Part shown: piece after piece, positions 1-8,782 of the stretch
How the letters are laid out: each line of letters starts with the position of its first letter
How positions within the stretch are numbered: position 1 is the first letter of the stretch
Source: Lacipirellulaceae bacterium
Lineage (GTDB): Bacteria; Planctomycetota; Planctomycetia; Pirellulales; Lacipirellulaceae
Length of the DNA: 64,000 nucleotides
Direction of reading: 5' to 3'
Assembly (NCBI GenBank): GCA_040218535.1
Contig: JAVJRG010000005.1
Span: 1,798,001-1,862,000 of the forward strand
Notes under the pieces: generated by a model
The model's database searches: none
Told to the model about the DNA's origin: nothing
The model's input: the letters and a program-made list of their open reading frames with translations, nothing else
Translations under genes and position numbers: made by a program

Positions 1-102
1 CGACGGATCGTAGGAGAGCAAAGAAGCAGAGTCAACGCTGCTGGCGCACTGAATTGCTAGCGTGCCGGGTTGTTAGCGCCGGGTTCTGAGCATAGTGGGT
101 CA

Positions 103-915
103 TCAATCTCGGGGCTGGTAATCAAACCCCCGGCTCTGCCCAAAGAACGCGCGCGGGTTGTCGTAGACTACCTTGCGAATTAACGACTCCGCATGTCCGC
201 GGCTTCGCATTTCGACGATAAAGTCGGGCACTGCCGTTGGCTTTGACGGGCCCCAATCCCCAGCGGAATTCACCAGTACGCGGTCAGGGCCATACATTTC
301 AACCATGTCTGCGGCTCGTTGGGGCGTGCATTTGCTCACGGGGTACAGTGTCATGCCAGCCCAGAATCCAGCTTCCAGCACGGGACGGATCGTATGTTCC
401 TCAACGTGATCCACGAGCACTCGACTGCGGTCTATTCGCGAGTCCCCGGTGAGCATGTCCAGGATCATCCGCGTCCCCTGATGCTTATCCTCTAAGTGCG
501 GTGTGTGAATTAGGATCTGCTCATTGGTCTTCATCGCAAGGTCAAGATGCTCAAGAAAGACGGTCGCTTCATTCTTCGTGTTCTTGTTCAGCCCAATCTC
601 ACCAATCCCTAACACGCCGGGGCGGTCGAGGAACTCCGGGATCATGGCGATGACTTCTCGCGAAAGAGCAACATCCTCAGCTTCTTTCGCATTGATGCAA
701 AGCCAAGTGTAGTGCTGAATGCCGAAGCCGGCGGCACGGCGACGCTCGAAGCTCGTCAGTTGTTCGAAGTAGTCGCGGAAGCCATCAACGCTGCCCCGGT
801 CGTAACCGGCCCAGAAGGCAGGCTCGCTCAAGGCGACACACCCCATCCGAGCGAGCGTCTCGTAGTCGTCGGTCGTGCGCGAGACCATGTGGATGTGGGG
901 ATCGAAGTAATACAT
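103..915 (-). CDS. TatD-family metal-dependent hydrolase, EboB-like
   Basis: A TIM-barrel amidohydrolase of the TatD type. The start shows the metal-binding DPHIHM motif (residues 5-10), followed by GIGEIGLN, ILIHTPH and LVDHVEEHT, all normal for the fold. The sequence resembles the TatD-like protein (EboB) of the ebo cluster, which is thought to act in export or handling of a prenylated metabolite precursor; this link rests on remembered similarity, not on a search. I chose the ATG at 915; a GTG at 933 in the same frame would add six residues. A small gene ends 37 bp upstream on the same strand, suggesting an operon. Any further ebo genes would lie beyond the left edge, so the cluster assignment cannot be tested here. 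Confidence 0.8.
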   Translation of the reverse strand: MYYFDPHIHMVSRTTDDYETLARMGCVALSEPAFWAGYDRGSVDGFRDYFEQLTSFERRRAAGFGIQHYTWLCINAKEAEDVALSREVIAMIPEFLDRPGVLGIGEIGLNKNTKNEATVFLEHLDLAMKTNEQILIHTPHLEDKHQGTRMILDMLTGDSRIDRSRVLVDHVEEHTIRPVLEAGFWAGMTLYPVSKCTPQRAADMVEMYGPDRVLVNSAGDWGPSKPTAVPDFIVEMRSRGHAESLIRKVVYDNPRAFFGQSRGFDYQPRD

Positions 916-952
916 AGATCTGTCGCCGACCACTCAGTTGAGCAGCAAGGAA

Positions 953-1195
953 TTAAACCTGAAATTCTTCCCGCCAATTGGGCTGGTACTCTCGACTGAA
1001 CAGCAGTTGAATCGCTTCGGCACGATCAGCAGAATCTGCCAGAAGCTTCTCGATTCCCTGCCTCAGAAGACGCTTTTGGTCAGTTTGCGGTAACTCGCCT
1101 TCGCCACGATCGATACGGTCAAGAGCTGCGGCAATCTCGAGAATCTTTGCGCGAACCAGCAGGAACTCTCGCTCCAAGACTTGCTCTTTGTTCAT
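953..1195 (-). CDS. Small conserved hypothetical protein
   Basis: Encodes about 80 residues, charged and predicted mostly helical (MNKEQVLEREFLLVRAKI...). There is no signal peptide or membrane segment. I chose the ATG at 1195 because the region upstream (MVGLPSFYLF) looks like non-coding extension and GAGAG precedes this ATG. It sits just upstream of the TatD-like gene on the same strand and is probably co-transcribed with it. I do not recognise a family, and no function can be assigned from sequence. Confidence 0.65.
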   Translation of the reverse strand: MNKEQVLEREFLLVRAKILEIAAALDRIDRGEGELPQTDQKRLLRQGIEKLLADSADRAEAIQLLFSREYQPNWREEFQV

Positions 1196-1415
1196 TGCTG
1201 CTCTCATAAACAAGTAAAAACTAGGTAGTCCCACCAAAGGGCAGATGTGCCCACAGCATGAAACAGGTTTACACCGCAGGTGCCACCACTAGCCGGAAAC
1301 GCATGCCCAGCGAGGTTCCTCCCTGTTTAGCCCTATTTTGACGGATATTCCGGCAGTTGCCAATGAGTCGCACACGGAGACCTGCTCGTGTGGCGGTTTT
1401 GCAACCTACATTTCA

Positions 1416-3098
1416 ATGCCCTTGAAATACAGACCTTGGAAGCGCCTTGTAGGCGTTTTGCGTTCCAAGGTCGAGCACTGCAACAAGAAGAAGCCCTGCG
1501 ACGTGTCCGAAGCACTCAACCTGACTATCGAAACGCTCGCCAAGAGCCGCAACCAAGCGGCTACCGATGCGCTGCTGGCTGCGTTTGATAGCGGAGACGT
1601 CGACTCTTTCGATGCGGTCATTGGCGGACTAGCCAAGCGGCGCAGCAAGGCAGGACACAAGGCGCTGCTGGAAATCTGGCACACGCTTTCCAGCAAACAG
1701 CAAGACGCGGTTGAGCAAGGCCGTGGTCGCATGGGCGGGGCTTTGCGTGACGCTCTCTTGGGCGAAAATCAGCTATTCCAAAACGCCTGTTCTGTTGCTG
1801 AACGCTATAGTGAGTTCGATCTGATCCCCACACTCATTACCATCGGCGAGCATCCCACCAATCCCCGTGCGATTGAGTCCGTCAAAGTCGCGTCACGGCT
1901 GATCGCGCAGCTAAATAACTTGCTGCACAGCCCTCCTAGCGAAACCGAACATCGCGATCCTGAAGCAGTGCGGCGGTACGTGCTTGAGAGCTTAGAACGC
2001 AGCCTGGGCAGATTCCGAAAGCACCAGAGAACGGCTTTCGTTGAAGCTTTCGTGACACTTTCGGGGGCAACGAGTAACACCCTCCACTCGATTCTTGACG
2101 ATCCACGACACGGTTGCTTTCAGACCGTCGTCAACACGCTTTCTAGCAGCAACAGCCCTGGGGTGATCCATCTGATCTTCGAATTCTTAAAGTCGGATGA
2201 CGCCCACGTCGTTGTGAGGAACGTTGTCAGCAAGCGGTCGGACATGGCTTTCATTGTCGCGCTGGCCTCGTTTGCCTCGACAACGACTAACGAGCAAGTG
2301 CTAAAGAATCTGCACCGGGTGCACAACTACGAGTGGTTGGAACCACTAGATACTTTAACGCAGCGGTTCGATCAAAGTCAGCTCTTAAGCGTTACCAAGC
2401 TGGCAAGCAAGACGGGGCTCAAAGAGCCCGTTGCCCTTGCGTTCATCGAAGCTATCCTGGCGACTGAGAATTTGGAAGCGAAAGTGATCGCTTGCGAAAT
2501 GTTGGCGGCTTTCAAGAGCCAAACAGCGAACCAGATGGTCGTTCAGGCGTTGGACGCTGAGCAACCTGAGGTACAGGCCGCAGCCATTGGGCAGTTGGCG
2601 GATCGCAGCATCCCCGACATGCTGGATAAACTGATGAGCCTAATCGAGCACCCGAGCGAAATCGTTCAAAAAGCGGCAAGAGCAGCGCTCACGGAATTCA
2701 GCTTCGAGAGCTTTCTTTCTCGCTACGATATGCTCGATGAATCGGCACGCCGCAATACAGGCGGGCTGGTGCGACGAGTGGACAACGAGGTGCTCTCCAA
2801 GCTTCGCGAAGAGATGGACGGCCCCTCGCGGAAGCAGCGTTCAAGAGCAATCGAAATGGCTGACAGTCTGGGACTGACCGCCCAGATCTCCGATATGCTC
2901 GTCGAACGTCTCGACGACGAGGACCATTTGATTCGTGCAGCGGCTGCGGAAGCTTTGCAGTACTGCACGGGTACCGACGTTCGTGACGCCCTGATGACAG
3001 CCCTCAAAGACCGCAGCACGACCGTGCAGGCGGCGGCACGGGCGAGCCTCGTCTATCAGGGCATTCCTGTCGCACCTAGCAGCGGAGGTGCTTCATGA
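1416..3098 (+). CDS. HEAT-repeat protein
   Basis: A protein of about 560 residues built of helical repeats. Recurrent patterns such as VIACEMLAAFKSQTANQMVVQAL, VQAAAIGQLADRS, VQKAARAALTEF and IRAAAAEALQYCTGTDVRDALMTAL are classic HEAT/PBS-lyase-type units, giving an alpha-solenoid scaffold. There is no export signal, so it is probably cytoplasmic. The first ATG is at 1416; a TTG at 1338 in the same frame could add 26 residues. Its stop overlaps the start of the next gene by 4 bp (ATGA), so translation of the two is coupled. The partner has a membrane segment, so the solenoid may be recruited to the membrane; that is inference. Confidence 0.8.
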   Translation: MPLKYRPWKRLVGVLRSKVEHCNKKKPCDVSEALNLTIETLAKSRNQAATDALLAAFDSGDVDSFDAVIGGLAKRRSKAGHKALLEIWHTLSSKQQDAVEQGRGRMGGALRDALLGENQLFQNACSVAERYSEFDLIPTLITIGEHPTNPRAIESVKVASRLIAQLNNLLHSPPSETEHRDPEAVRRYVLESLERSLGRFRKHQRTAFVEAFVTLSGATSNTLHSILDDPRHGCFQTVVNTLSSSNSPGVIHLIFEFLKSDDAHVVVRNVVSKRSDMAFIVALASFASTTTNEQVLKNLHRVHNYEWLEPLDTLTQRFDQSQLLSVTKLASKTGLKEPVALAFIEAILATENLEAKVIACEMLAAFKSQTANQMVVQALDAEQPEVQAAAIGQLADRSIPDMLDKLMSLIEHPSEIVQKAARAALTEFSFESFLSRYDMLDESARRNTGGLVRRVDNEVLSKLREEMDGPSRKQRSRAIEMADSLGLTAQISDMLVERLDDEDHLIRAAAAEALQYCTGTDVRDALMTALKDRSTTVQAAARASLVYQGIPVAPSSGGAS

Positions 3099-3502
3099 AT
3101 CTCTCGCTGATCACTTACACACTGCTGGCTCAGGGCAACCGCCTAGAGCAAATGGGCCGCGGCATGCGGGCCTCGCGCGAGCGCGTCCAGTTGGTGGATC
3201 TCTGGCCGTTAGCTCTTGGGCTGTTCCTCCTGATTGGCGGAACACTCGCCTACAACGCTTGGAAGCGGCGGAACGACTTCAAAGAAAAATGCCACGATCC
3301 TCAGAAGCTTTTCCGCGAACTCTGCTCGATCCATAAACTGAACAGCAGCCAATGCCGACTGCTAAAATCGCTGGCCGACGCCTGCGAGTACGAGCAACCG
3401 GCACAGGTCTTCTTGATGCCTTCAGCCTTTGAGCAGCAACTGCCAGGGAAGCTTTCGAGCAAGGCAGAGCAGTACAAGCAACTGCGTGGGTTGTTGTTTT
3501 AG
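3095..3502 (+). CDS. Small membrane-anchored protein coupled to the HEAT-repeat gene
   Basis: 135 residues. One clear transmembrane helix lies around residues 36-54 (LWPLALGLFLLIGGTLAYN), followed by a basic stretch and a soluble helical domain containing HDPQKLFRELCSIHKLNSSQ. The start overlaps the upstream HEAT-repeat gene (ATGA at 3095-3098). The arrangement suggests a membrane partner for that scaffold. The family is not recognised. The soluble domain has a layout (phenylalanine-rich, FLMPSAFEQQL near the end) seen in other planctomycete hypothetical proteins, but I cannot name a function. Confidence 0.7.
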   Translation: MNLSLITYTLLAQGNRLEQMGRGMRASRERVQLVDLWPLALGLFLLIGGTLAYNAWKRRNDFKEKCHDPQKLFRELCSIHKLNSSQCRLLKSLADACEYEQPAQVFLMPSAFEQQLPGKLSSKAEQYKQLRGLLF

Positions 3503-3509
3503 CACGAAC

Positions 3510-3575
3510 GTAGCCACGCTCGCCAGAGCGTGGCAGCAGCCCCGTGACACTCCACCGTCTGGCGACGGTAGCTAC
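3510..3575. repeat. Paired-hairpin intergenic repeat, copy 1 (REP/BIME-like)
   Basis: Two short hairpins face each other. CCACGCTC-GCCA-GAGCGTGG is at 3514-3533 and CCACCGTC-TGGC-GACGGTAG is at 3552-3571. The outer edges are GTAGC and GCTAC, so the unit is also an inverted repeat overall. A second copy is at 44445-44528. It lies between the convergent 3095 gene and ccsBA and could act as a bidirectional terminator. Confidence 0.75.
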
Positions 3576-3584
3576 TGTGCTACG

Positions 3585-6500
3585 TCAAGCGTGCTTTCTC
3601 GCACCTATCTTCTCACGTCCAGGCAACCAGGCGAGTTGCATCAGCAAGAGTTGGCTAACCGCGAACAGCCCAAAGTAGAAAGCTCCACTCTCGGTGAATC
3701 CATAGGAGTGGAGGCCAACGCTGAGGAGATTCACTCCGAACCACGACCAGGCGACCACCACGTTGCCGAAAATGACTAACGCTGCCAGTCCACGGGGCCC
3801 AACCATCTTGCCCCATTTCGCGTGCAGGACGATGGCATTCCAGATGACGATCATCATCGCCCCGTTTTCTTTCGGATCCCAACCCCAGAAACGCCCCCAG
3901 GAATCGTCTCCCCACAGCCCACCTAAGACGGTACCGATAAAGCTGAAAAGGATCGAGAAACAGACCGTCCCGTAGGTCATGCGAGTAATCTGCTTCTGCT
4001 CTTCGAGCGAGAACTTTCCTGTGGCATTGCCCAGCAAATAGATGACTCCCAGGGCTCCCGCTAGGAATGTTGTCGAGTAGCCGAGCGTAATCGTGACAAC
4101 ATGAGTGGCCAGCCAGAATTGGGTATCGAGCACGGCTTGCAGTACTTCGAAGGTGTCGTCGCCATCGGCTGCCAGGAAGTAGGCGATGATCAGCGTCGGA
4201 TAACCGATGACGCTAGCAAGGAGGTTGCCGACACCAAGCCGGTAGACCTTTTCGAACACTAGAGCAAATAGCACAGCTCCCCAGCCGATAAAGACGGCCG
4301 AAGAATAAAGATTGGTCACGGGCGGGCGACCTGAGATGTAAATGCGGCAGAGCAGGGCGATCGTATGCAGACCGAAAGTCATCCAGAGCAACCAGTTTGC
4401 CGTGCGATTGAAACCTTCAGACCATCCCAAGAGACCGAAGGCAGCAAAGACAAAGGCGAGCACGTAAAGCGCACTGCACAGCGAGAAGGGACTCATATAG
4501 TTAAAGTAGGCTTCAAACTTCAGGCGGTCTAGTGAAAGCCTCTCAGCCGGCTTTCTTCCGATCTGGCCTTGCTTGGCAACTTTCGCTTCGAATTCTGCCT
4601 CTGCCGCTGCTCGATCCTGAATCAATGCCTGATAGTCTTCCAAGGCGGTGTTGAAACGCCCCGGATCCTCTTCTTGATAGGCGTCGAGAATCTCTTGGAA
4701 CTTCAGGAAGGCTTCGTTGGTGTCACCCCCATCCCGACGAATCTCGCTGTACGCAAAATCTCGCGCCGCCTCGGGTAGTAATTGCCAACTCTCTTCGGGA
4801 GTCTTTGGGGGAATCAGTTGGGGCGGAGCGACCGGAAGTCCTTTCAACAAGCGGATACGTTCAGTGACTCCAAGCGTCTCCAGAGTTCGTTCCACCAGTT
4901 CTTGGGGGCTGCTGATTCCGCGTAGAATCTGCATCGACCTTTTCAGAATGTCTTCATCGACTGTTGGCGCGGAAAAGGTGTGTTTCAGGATCAACAACTG
5001 ATCATAGCGTTGGCCCAGCTCAAGGACCTTCTTGTGGATCGGGTCCAGCTCGGTTCCGTTCTCATTTGCACTAACTGCCGCCTCCTTCGCTTCGCTGCGT
5101 AACTTGGCCAGTTCCTTTCCTCCATCCTCACCTTGCACTTCAGCAAAGCTGTAACGGAAACCTTTCCGTGGTTCCAAATCGAGAGCGCTGAGTAGGTCGA
5201 GACTGTCGATGCGAAAGATTCGATAGTCGTCCGCATCATTCGAATCGGTAACGGTATCAAGCAACCATTTGACTGCTGGAGCCTTTTTCTGCGAGCCGAA
5301 GAGGGTACCCATCAGGTTGTTCTTATAGCCAAGTTGTAAGTCCTCGCTCATCGAGATCGACCGCAAAGTATTGCGGGCAAGCGAGTCAATCGGTTGCACT
5401 CTGCCACCCTGAACGACCGGCAGTTCACCAAACTCGGCGATCTGCATCTTAAGGGTAGAGATCCTTGGCACCTGCACCTTCCTGGCAACGTAAAAAGCAG
5501 AAAGAATCACCACCAGAGCCGGTACCCAAAAACGAGGTGACTTCCAATTTTTCAGCAGGCCATCCCCCGCATCGGGTGTCTCGTGCGATGGCGATCTTCG
5601 CAGCTCTTCCTCGTCCCGCCGTCGAACGAAACGCAACAGCAGTGCTCCAAAATGCGCGAGCATCCCAGTGCCAACGATCATGCAGGCGACATAGGGGATC
5701 ATCCAGCCGGAGTTCTTCACCGCTTGCAAATCGGTGTAGGCCAGGTTGCCCGGATCGAAGCTTGACTGATAGATCGTATCACCGCGGTAACGCAGCGGAT
5801 TGTTCATCCAGATCTCAACCCTGCGATCCACTCCCAACTCGGGATCCTTCAACTGGACGATCGACTTGAAGCTCTTCGTCTTGTCGCTGCCAACGTAAGT
5901 CTTCCGCTCGAAATCAAGGAGCGTCAGTGTGTAGGGCTTGTCGTAAGGTTTGGGGCGAATTCGCACTTCGTAGGCGTTCTTCTTAGCTTCGACGACGGCT
6001 CCGGGAAGAGTCGGATAAAGGCTGAGTACGCCCGCGGAGTCGCCCGACTCTTTATCAAGCAATTCAATGACGGCCCCTGGTGAGTCAAAGGCCTGGTTCA
6101 TGTCCACGCCGGTCGAAGTATCCTTCTCAACAAATCGGTAGGCTTGTCCGACTCCCAAGTTCGCTGGGGACACTTGACCCGGCTGAAGCTCGCGAAGCTC
6201 CGCGTTGGGGTAGAGCTCCTTGATCTTGACATCAAAGGGCAACGCCTCGTCTGAGAGAATCGCATCGGAAGTATCCTCAGCACTTTTCGCTTTTTCGTAG
6301 GCTTGGCGGAGAATCTCAATGGGAACGACCACTTCATGATCCGTCGCTTTGGCCGACTTATCAATGAAGGCAAGCTCGAAATAGCGAAGGTCTTCGGCGT
6401 AGGAGGCCGTCTCGCCTTCAACCATACGAATATGGGTTTCGACCGAATTCACTGCCGTGTGGACTTCGCTATAGAGCATCAATCCGATACCAGCGTGCAA

Positions 6501-7298
6501 CAGAACCACTCCCGCTCGTTTAGCAAACAACAGCCAACAGCCAAACCAGAGGATGAGGCTCGCTCCAGTCCCTTGGATGAGTTGCCAAAGGATTCGCAAA
6601 CCAGAGGGGTTAAGAGCGACCTCTGGATTGATGAACAACCAGCCAGAGAGCGCAGCAATCAAGGCCGTAACAACGGCTCCCAACCACCAAAGAGCACGGG
6701 AAGCAGTTGCGCTCGTCTGATTGAAAGTGATTGCAAGCAGGTAGATCGAAACCAAAGTCGTGCCTAGCAGCGTCGCTTTCAGCCCCGCCCACAACTTAGC
6801 GCAGAATTCGGGCTGGAGTTGGCTTCGTACCGTGTCGTCGAGGCCGTTCTTAATGACGAGAAAGGTAACTAGAGTTCCAATTGCGATCGTAGCAAGACCA
6901 AGTAGTCGCTTATTACCCTTCGCCTGGATCCGGAATCGCAAGCTATGGGCTGCCAACAGATTCACGGCCAATGCAGTCCCCAGAGTCCAACCACCGGGGT
7001 AGTAGATTCGCATGATGGGGTCGCGCGTTCCTGGCAGGAAGTCGCGCACGTCGAGATGAGCAACCCAGGTGCGAAAATACCAAACGAGGACTTCCTGAAC
7101 ATCGTAGTATCGCTGGGCGGTCGTTCCAGCGAGAACGAGTACCAAAGAAACTGCAAACAGCGCCACCGTGATCTTCAGCGACGCCAGTGGCATTAGCAGT
7201 GCACGCACGGCATCAAGGCTCGAGACTTGTTGCCCCGCGCCTTTCGACTTTGCAAATGAACTCTGAGACGGAAAATTGCCTAGGTCTGTCGTTGCCAT
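3585..7298 (-). CDS. ResB-CcsA fusion cytochrome c biogenesis protein
   Basis: A 1237-residue membrane protein for System II cytochrome c maturation, which carries haem across the membrane and attaches it to apocytochrome CXXCH motifs. The N-terminal part is ResB/CcsB-like: the first membrane helix is near residues 42-60, more follow, and a large extracytoplasmic region holds YEVRIRPKPYDKPYTLTLLD. The C-terminal third is CcsA-like with many helices and the haem-handling WWD signature (WGRFWGWDPKENG near residue 1140) plus conserved histidines (WLATHVV, GLHSYGF). Between them lies a roughly 300-residue soluble insert beginning ELPVVQGGRVQPIDSLARNT. A lipoprotein gene lies 93 bp upstream. The c-type cytochrome at 56807 is a plausible substrate. 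Confidence 0.9.
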   Translation of the reverse strand: MATTDLGNFPSQSSFAKSKGAGQQVSSLDAVRALLMPLASLKITVALFAVSLVLVLAGTTAQRYYDVQEVLVWYFRTWVAHLDVRDFLPGTRDPIMRIYYPGGWTLGTALAVNLLAAHSLRFRIQAKGNKRLLGLATIAIGTLVTFLVIKNGLDDTVRSQLQPEFCAKLWAGLKATLLGTTLVSIYLLAITFNQTSATASRALWWLGAVVTALIAALSGWLFINPEVALNPSGLRILWQLIQGTGASLILWFGCWLLFAKRAGVVLLHAGIGLMLYSEVHTAVNSVETHIRMVEGETASYAEDLRYFELAFIDKSAKATDHEVVVPIEILRQAYEKAKSAEDTSDAILSDEALPFDVKIKELYPNAELRELQPGQVSPANLGVGQAYRFVEKDTSTGVDMNQAFDSPGAVIELLDKESGDSAGVLSLYPTLPGAVVEAKKNAYEVRIRPKPYDKPYTLTLLDFERKTYVGSDKTKSFKSIVQLKDPELGVDRRVEIWMNNPLRYRGDTIYQSSFDPGNLAYTDLQAVKNSGWMIPYVACMIVGTGMLAHFGALLLRFVRRRDEEELRRSPSHETPDAGDGLLKNWKSPRFWVPALVVILSAFYVARKVQVPRISTLKMQIAEFGELPVVQGGRVQPIDSLARNTLRSISMSEDLQLGYKNNLMGTLFGSQKKAPAVKWLLDTVTDSNDADDYRIFRIDSLDLLSALDLEPRKGFRYSFAEVQGEDGGKELAKLRSEAKEAAVSANENGTELDPIHKKVLELGQRYDQLLILKHTFSAPTVDEDILKRSMQILRGISSPQELVERTLETLGVTERIRLLKGLPVAPPQLIPPKTPEESWQLLPEAARDFAYSEIRRDGGDTNEAFLKFQEILDAYQEEDPGRFNTALEDYQALIQDRAAAEAEFEAKVAKQGQIGRKPAERLSLDRLKFEAYFNYMSPFSLCSALYVLAFVFAAFGLLGWSEGFNRTANWLLWMTFGLHTIALLCRIYISGRPPVTNLYSSAVFIGWGAVLFALVFEKVYRLGVGNLLASVIGYPTLIIAYFLAADGDDTFEVLQAVLDTQFWLATHVVTITLGYSTTFLAGALGVIYLLGNATGKFSLEEQKQITRMTYGTVCFSILFSFIGTVLGGLWGDDSWGRFWGWDPKENGAMMIVIWNAIVLHAKWGKMVGPRGLAALVIFGNVVVAWSWFGVNLLSVGLHSYGFTESGAFYFGLFAVSQLLLMQLAWLPGREKIGARKHA

Positions 7299-7391
7299 CT
7301 TCTAATCTGGCCCTTGGAGATCTAATTCACCCAACGCTTCACTGATTTACAAACCGACTTCGGACTCATTCGGGTAACGTCGCGGAAAATG

Positions 7392-8543
7392 TCATTCTGA
7401 CTCGCGAAATTCGAAGGAATTGAGGAAATCCTCGAATTCAGCTTCGCTATCAATGACTGCCTGCCGTGGTCCGTTGAGCTTGAAGAACCACATCTGGCCA
7501 CGCCGCTGGACCATGGCCGCTATCACCGCATTTTGATTCTTGCTTTGTTCAGTCTCGCCTTCCGCCTCCGATGCTTCTTCGTCGGGCTGTTCCGCAACAA
7601 GTCGGACGTATTGACCATCAAGCCCACCGATTGTGCGGTCTGTTGCAAGCTTCAAAAGCTGTTCATCGTCTTCGCGAATGCCAGCCTCACCGGCCCAGCG
7701 TTTCACATTAGCAAGGGTATCACCCATCATGCCACTGGCTGGAAACGCGGTAACGACGATCGCCGTTGGGAGTGCGTCCTCTTCATCGGCGGACTTCTTG
7801 ACGAGTGACAACTTTCGCATCGCATTCATACGACCCGCTTCCCACCCATCCGGCATATCGAAGCGAATCTCTTTGGACTGCATCGTCCGACTTCGGCTGG
7901 CAGCCACTCGCCATGCTGGCGGCTTTTGAAGCCGGCCAGATAACTCAAAATACTTGGCTGTCCCTACCTTAAGTGAACGCTTCTGTTGCAACTCTTCGAC
8001 CTGCCTATCTTCAAACGGCCGAAGCCCTAGTTGCCTTAACCAGCGATTCACGTTCATTGTGACGTAACGAGATTCCTTGGTCGTCACAGGCAAGCGCATG
8101 ACCGACAGACTCAGCGGTGCGGGGTCACTGGGGATGCGGACAACTGCATACTGCCCTCCTTCGCCACGCGTATTGAACCAGCCCTGGGGATTCTCCCAGT
8201 CGGGGACTTCTGCCTCTTGCTGCTCATCTCGCTCGAACTCGACAGTCGCTAGCCAAGCATCAAACTGCTCCCGAACTTTCTCGATCCCCTCTGCCGGTGC
8301 CGTCAGCTTGAAGAACCAAGCAAACTCTCCACGAACGGCCATCGCTACCATAATATGATCGCGACTGTTTCGCCAACTTACGACGTCGAAGGGCTCGTTG
8401 GCAGGTTCTGTCCGTGGTCGCTCTTGGACAATAATTTGAGGCGGATCCTGGCAACCGCTGAGCGGCGCCAAGCTGAGCAACAGTGCAAAAGAGCAGCGTA
8501 GCAACGTCGACCTGTTTCTCAGATTGCCGGAACTATGACACAT
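7392..8543 (-). CDS. Lipoprotein with duplicated domain
   Basis: About 383 residues from the ATG at 8543. The signal sequence ends in the lipobox LAPLSGC, predicting a lipid-anchored protein on the outer face of the cytoplasmic membrane or in the periplasm. Two similar modules are visible: GEFAWFFKLTAP with EQFDAWLATVEFE in the N-terminal half, and GQMWFFKLNGP with EFEDFLNSFEF at the C-terminus, indicating an internal duplication. A middle region (FDMPDGWEAGRMNAMRK) separates them. It lies directly upstream of the ccsBA-like gene on the same strand, so a role near cytochrome assembly is possible but inferred from position only. An upstream in-frame start at 8648 would bury the signal peptide and is unlikely. 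Confidence 0.75.
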   Translation of the reverse strand: MCHSSGNLRNRSTLLRCSFALLLSLAPLSGCQDPPQIIVQERPRTEPANEPFDVVSWRNSRDHIMVAMAVRGEFAWFFKLTAPAEGIEKVREQFDAWLATVEFERDEQQEAEVPDWENPQGWFNTRGEGGQYAVVRIPSDPAPLSLSVMRLPVTTKESRYVTMNVNRWLRQLGLRPFEDRQVEELQQKRSLKVGTAKYFELSGRLQKPPAWRVAASRSRTMQSKEIRFDMPDGWEAGRMNAMRKLSLVKKSADEEDALPTAIVVTAFPASGMMGDTLANVKRWAGEAGIREDDEQLLKLATDRTIGGLDGQYVRLVAEQPDEEASEAEGETEQSKNQNAVIAAMVQRRGQMWFFKLNGPRQAVIDSEAEFEDFLNSFEFRESE

Positions 8544-8691
8544 AAACAACTGGGGCTCGGGTGAGGAGTGAAGCTTTCGCTCCTCAAAGTAGCCAAGGCA
8601 TGGCTCAGGGAGGGAAACATACGCTCGGCAAGAATCACTGTAGCGCAATGCCTAATTATAGAGTAGCCGCAATCGAAGCCTACCCCAACCG

Positions 8692-8710
8692 CTTGCGGCT
8701 TAGCCGCGAA
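8692..8710. repeat. Short palindrome between the lipoprotein and HTH genes
   Basis: GCGGCTTAGCCGC at 8695-8707 is a perfect palindrome around one central base, preceded by CCGCTTGCGG. It lies in a 239-bp gap, upstream of the lipoprotein start and downstream of the HTH gene stop. Related wording (CGGCTTGCGGCTT) occurs at 27411. It could be a terminator stem or another dispersed repeat; support is limited to this window. Confidence 0.35.
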
Positions 8711-8782
8711 AGGCTTCGCTCAGGGGTTTCCGTGCGAGGCGTAGCTCGCGGGCTAGCGAGATAGTTAGCTTTCTCGCGTGTA

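Noticed and set aside
1-102. Start of another gene directly downstream of the TatD-like gene
   Set aside because: An ATG overlaps the stop codon region but its frame closes after about 23 codons; nothing can be claimed without sequence to the left.
5465-5869. 134-residue plus-strand frame inside the cytochrome biogenesis gene
   Set aside because: It is an antisense shadow of a gene with clear ResB and CcsA motifs.
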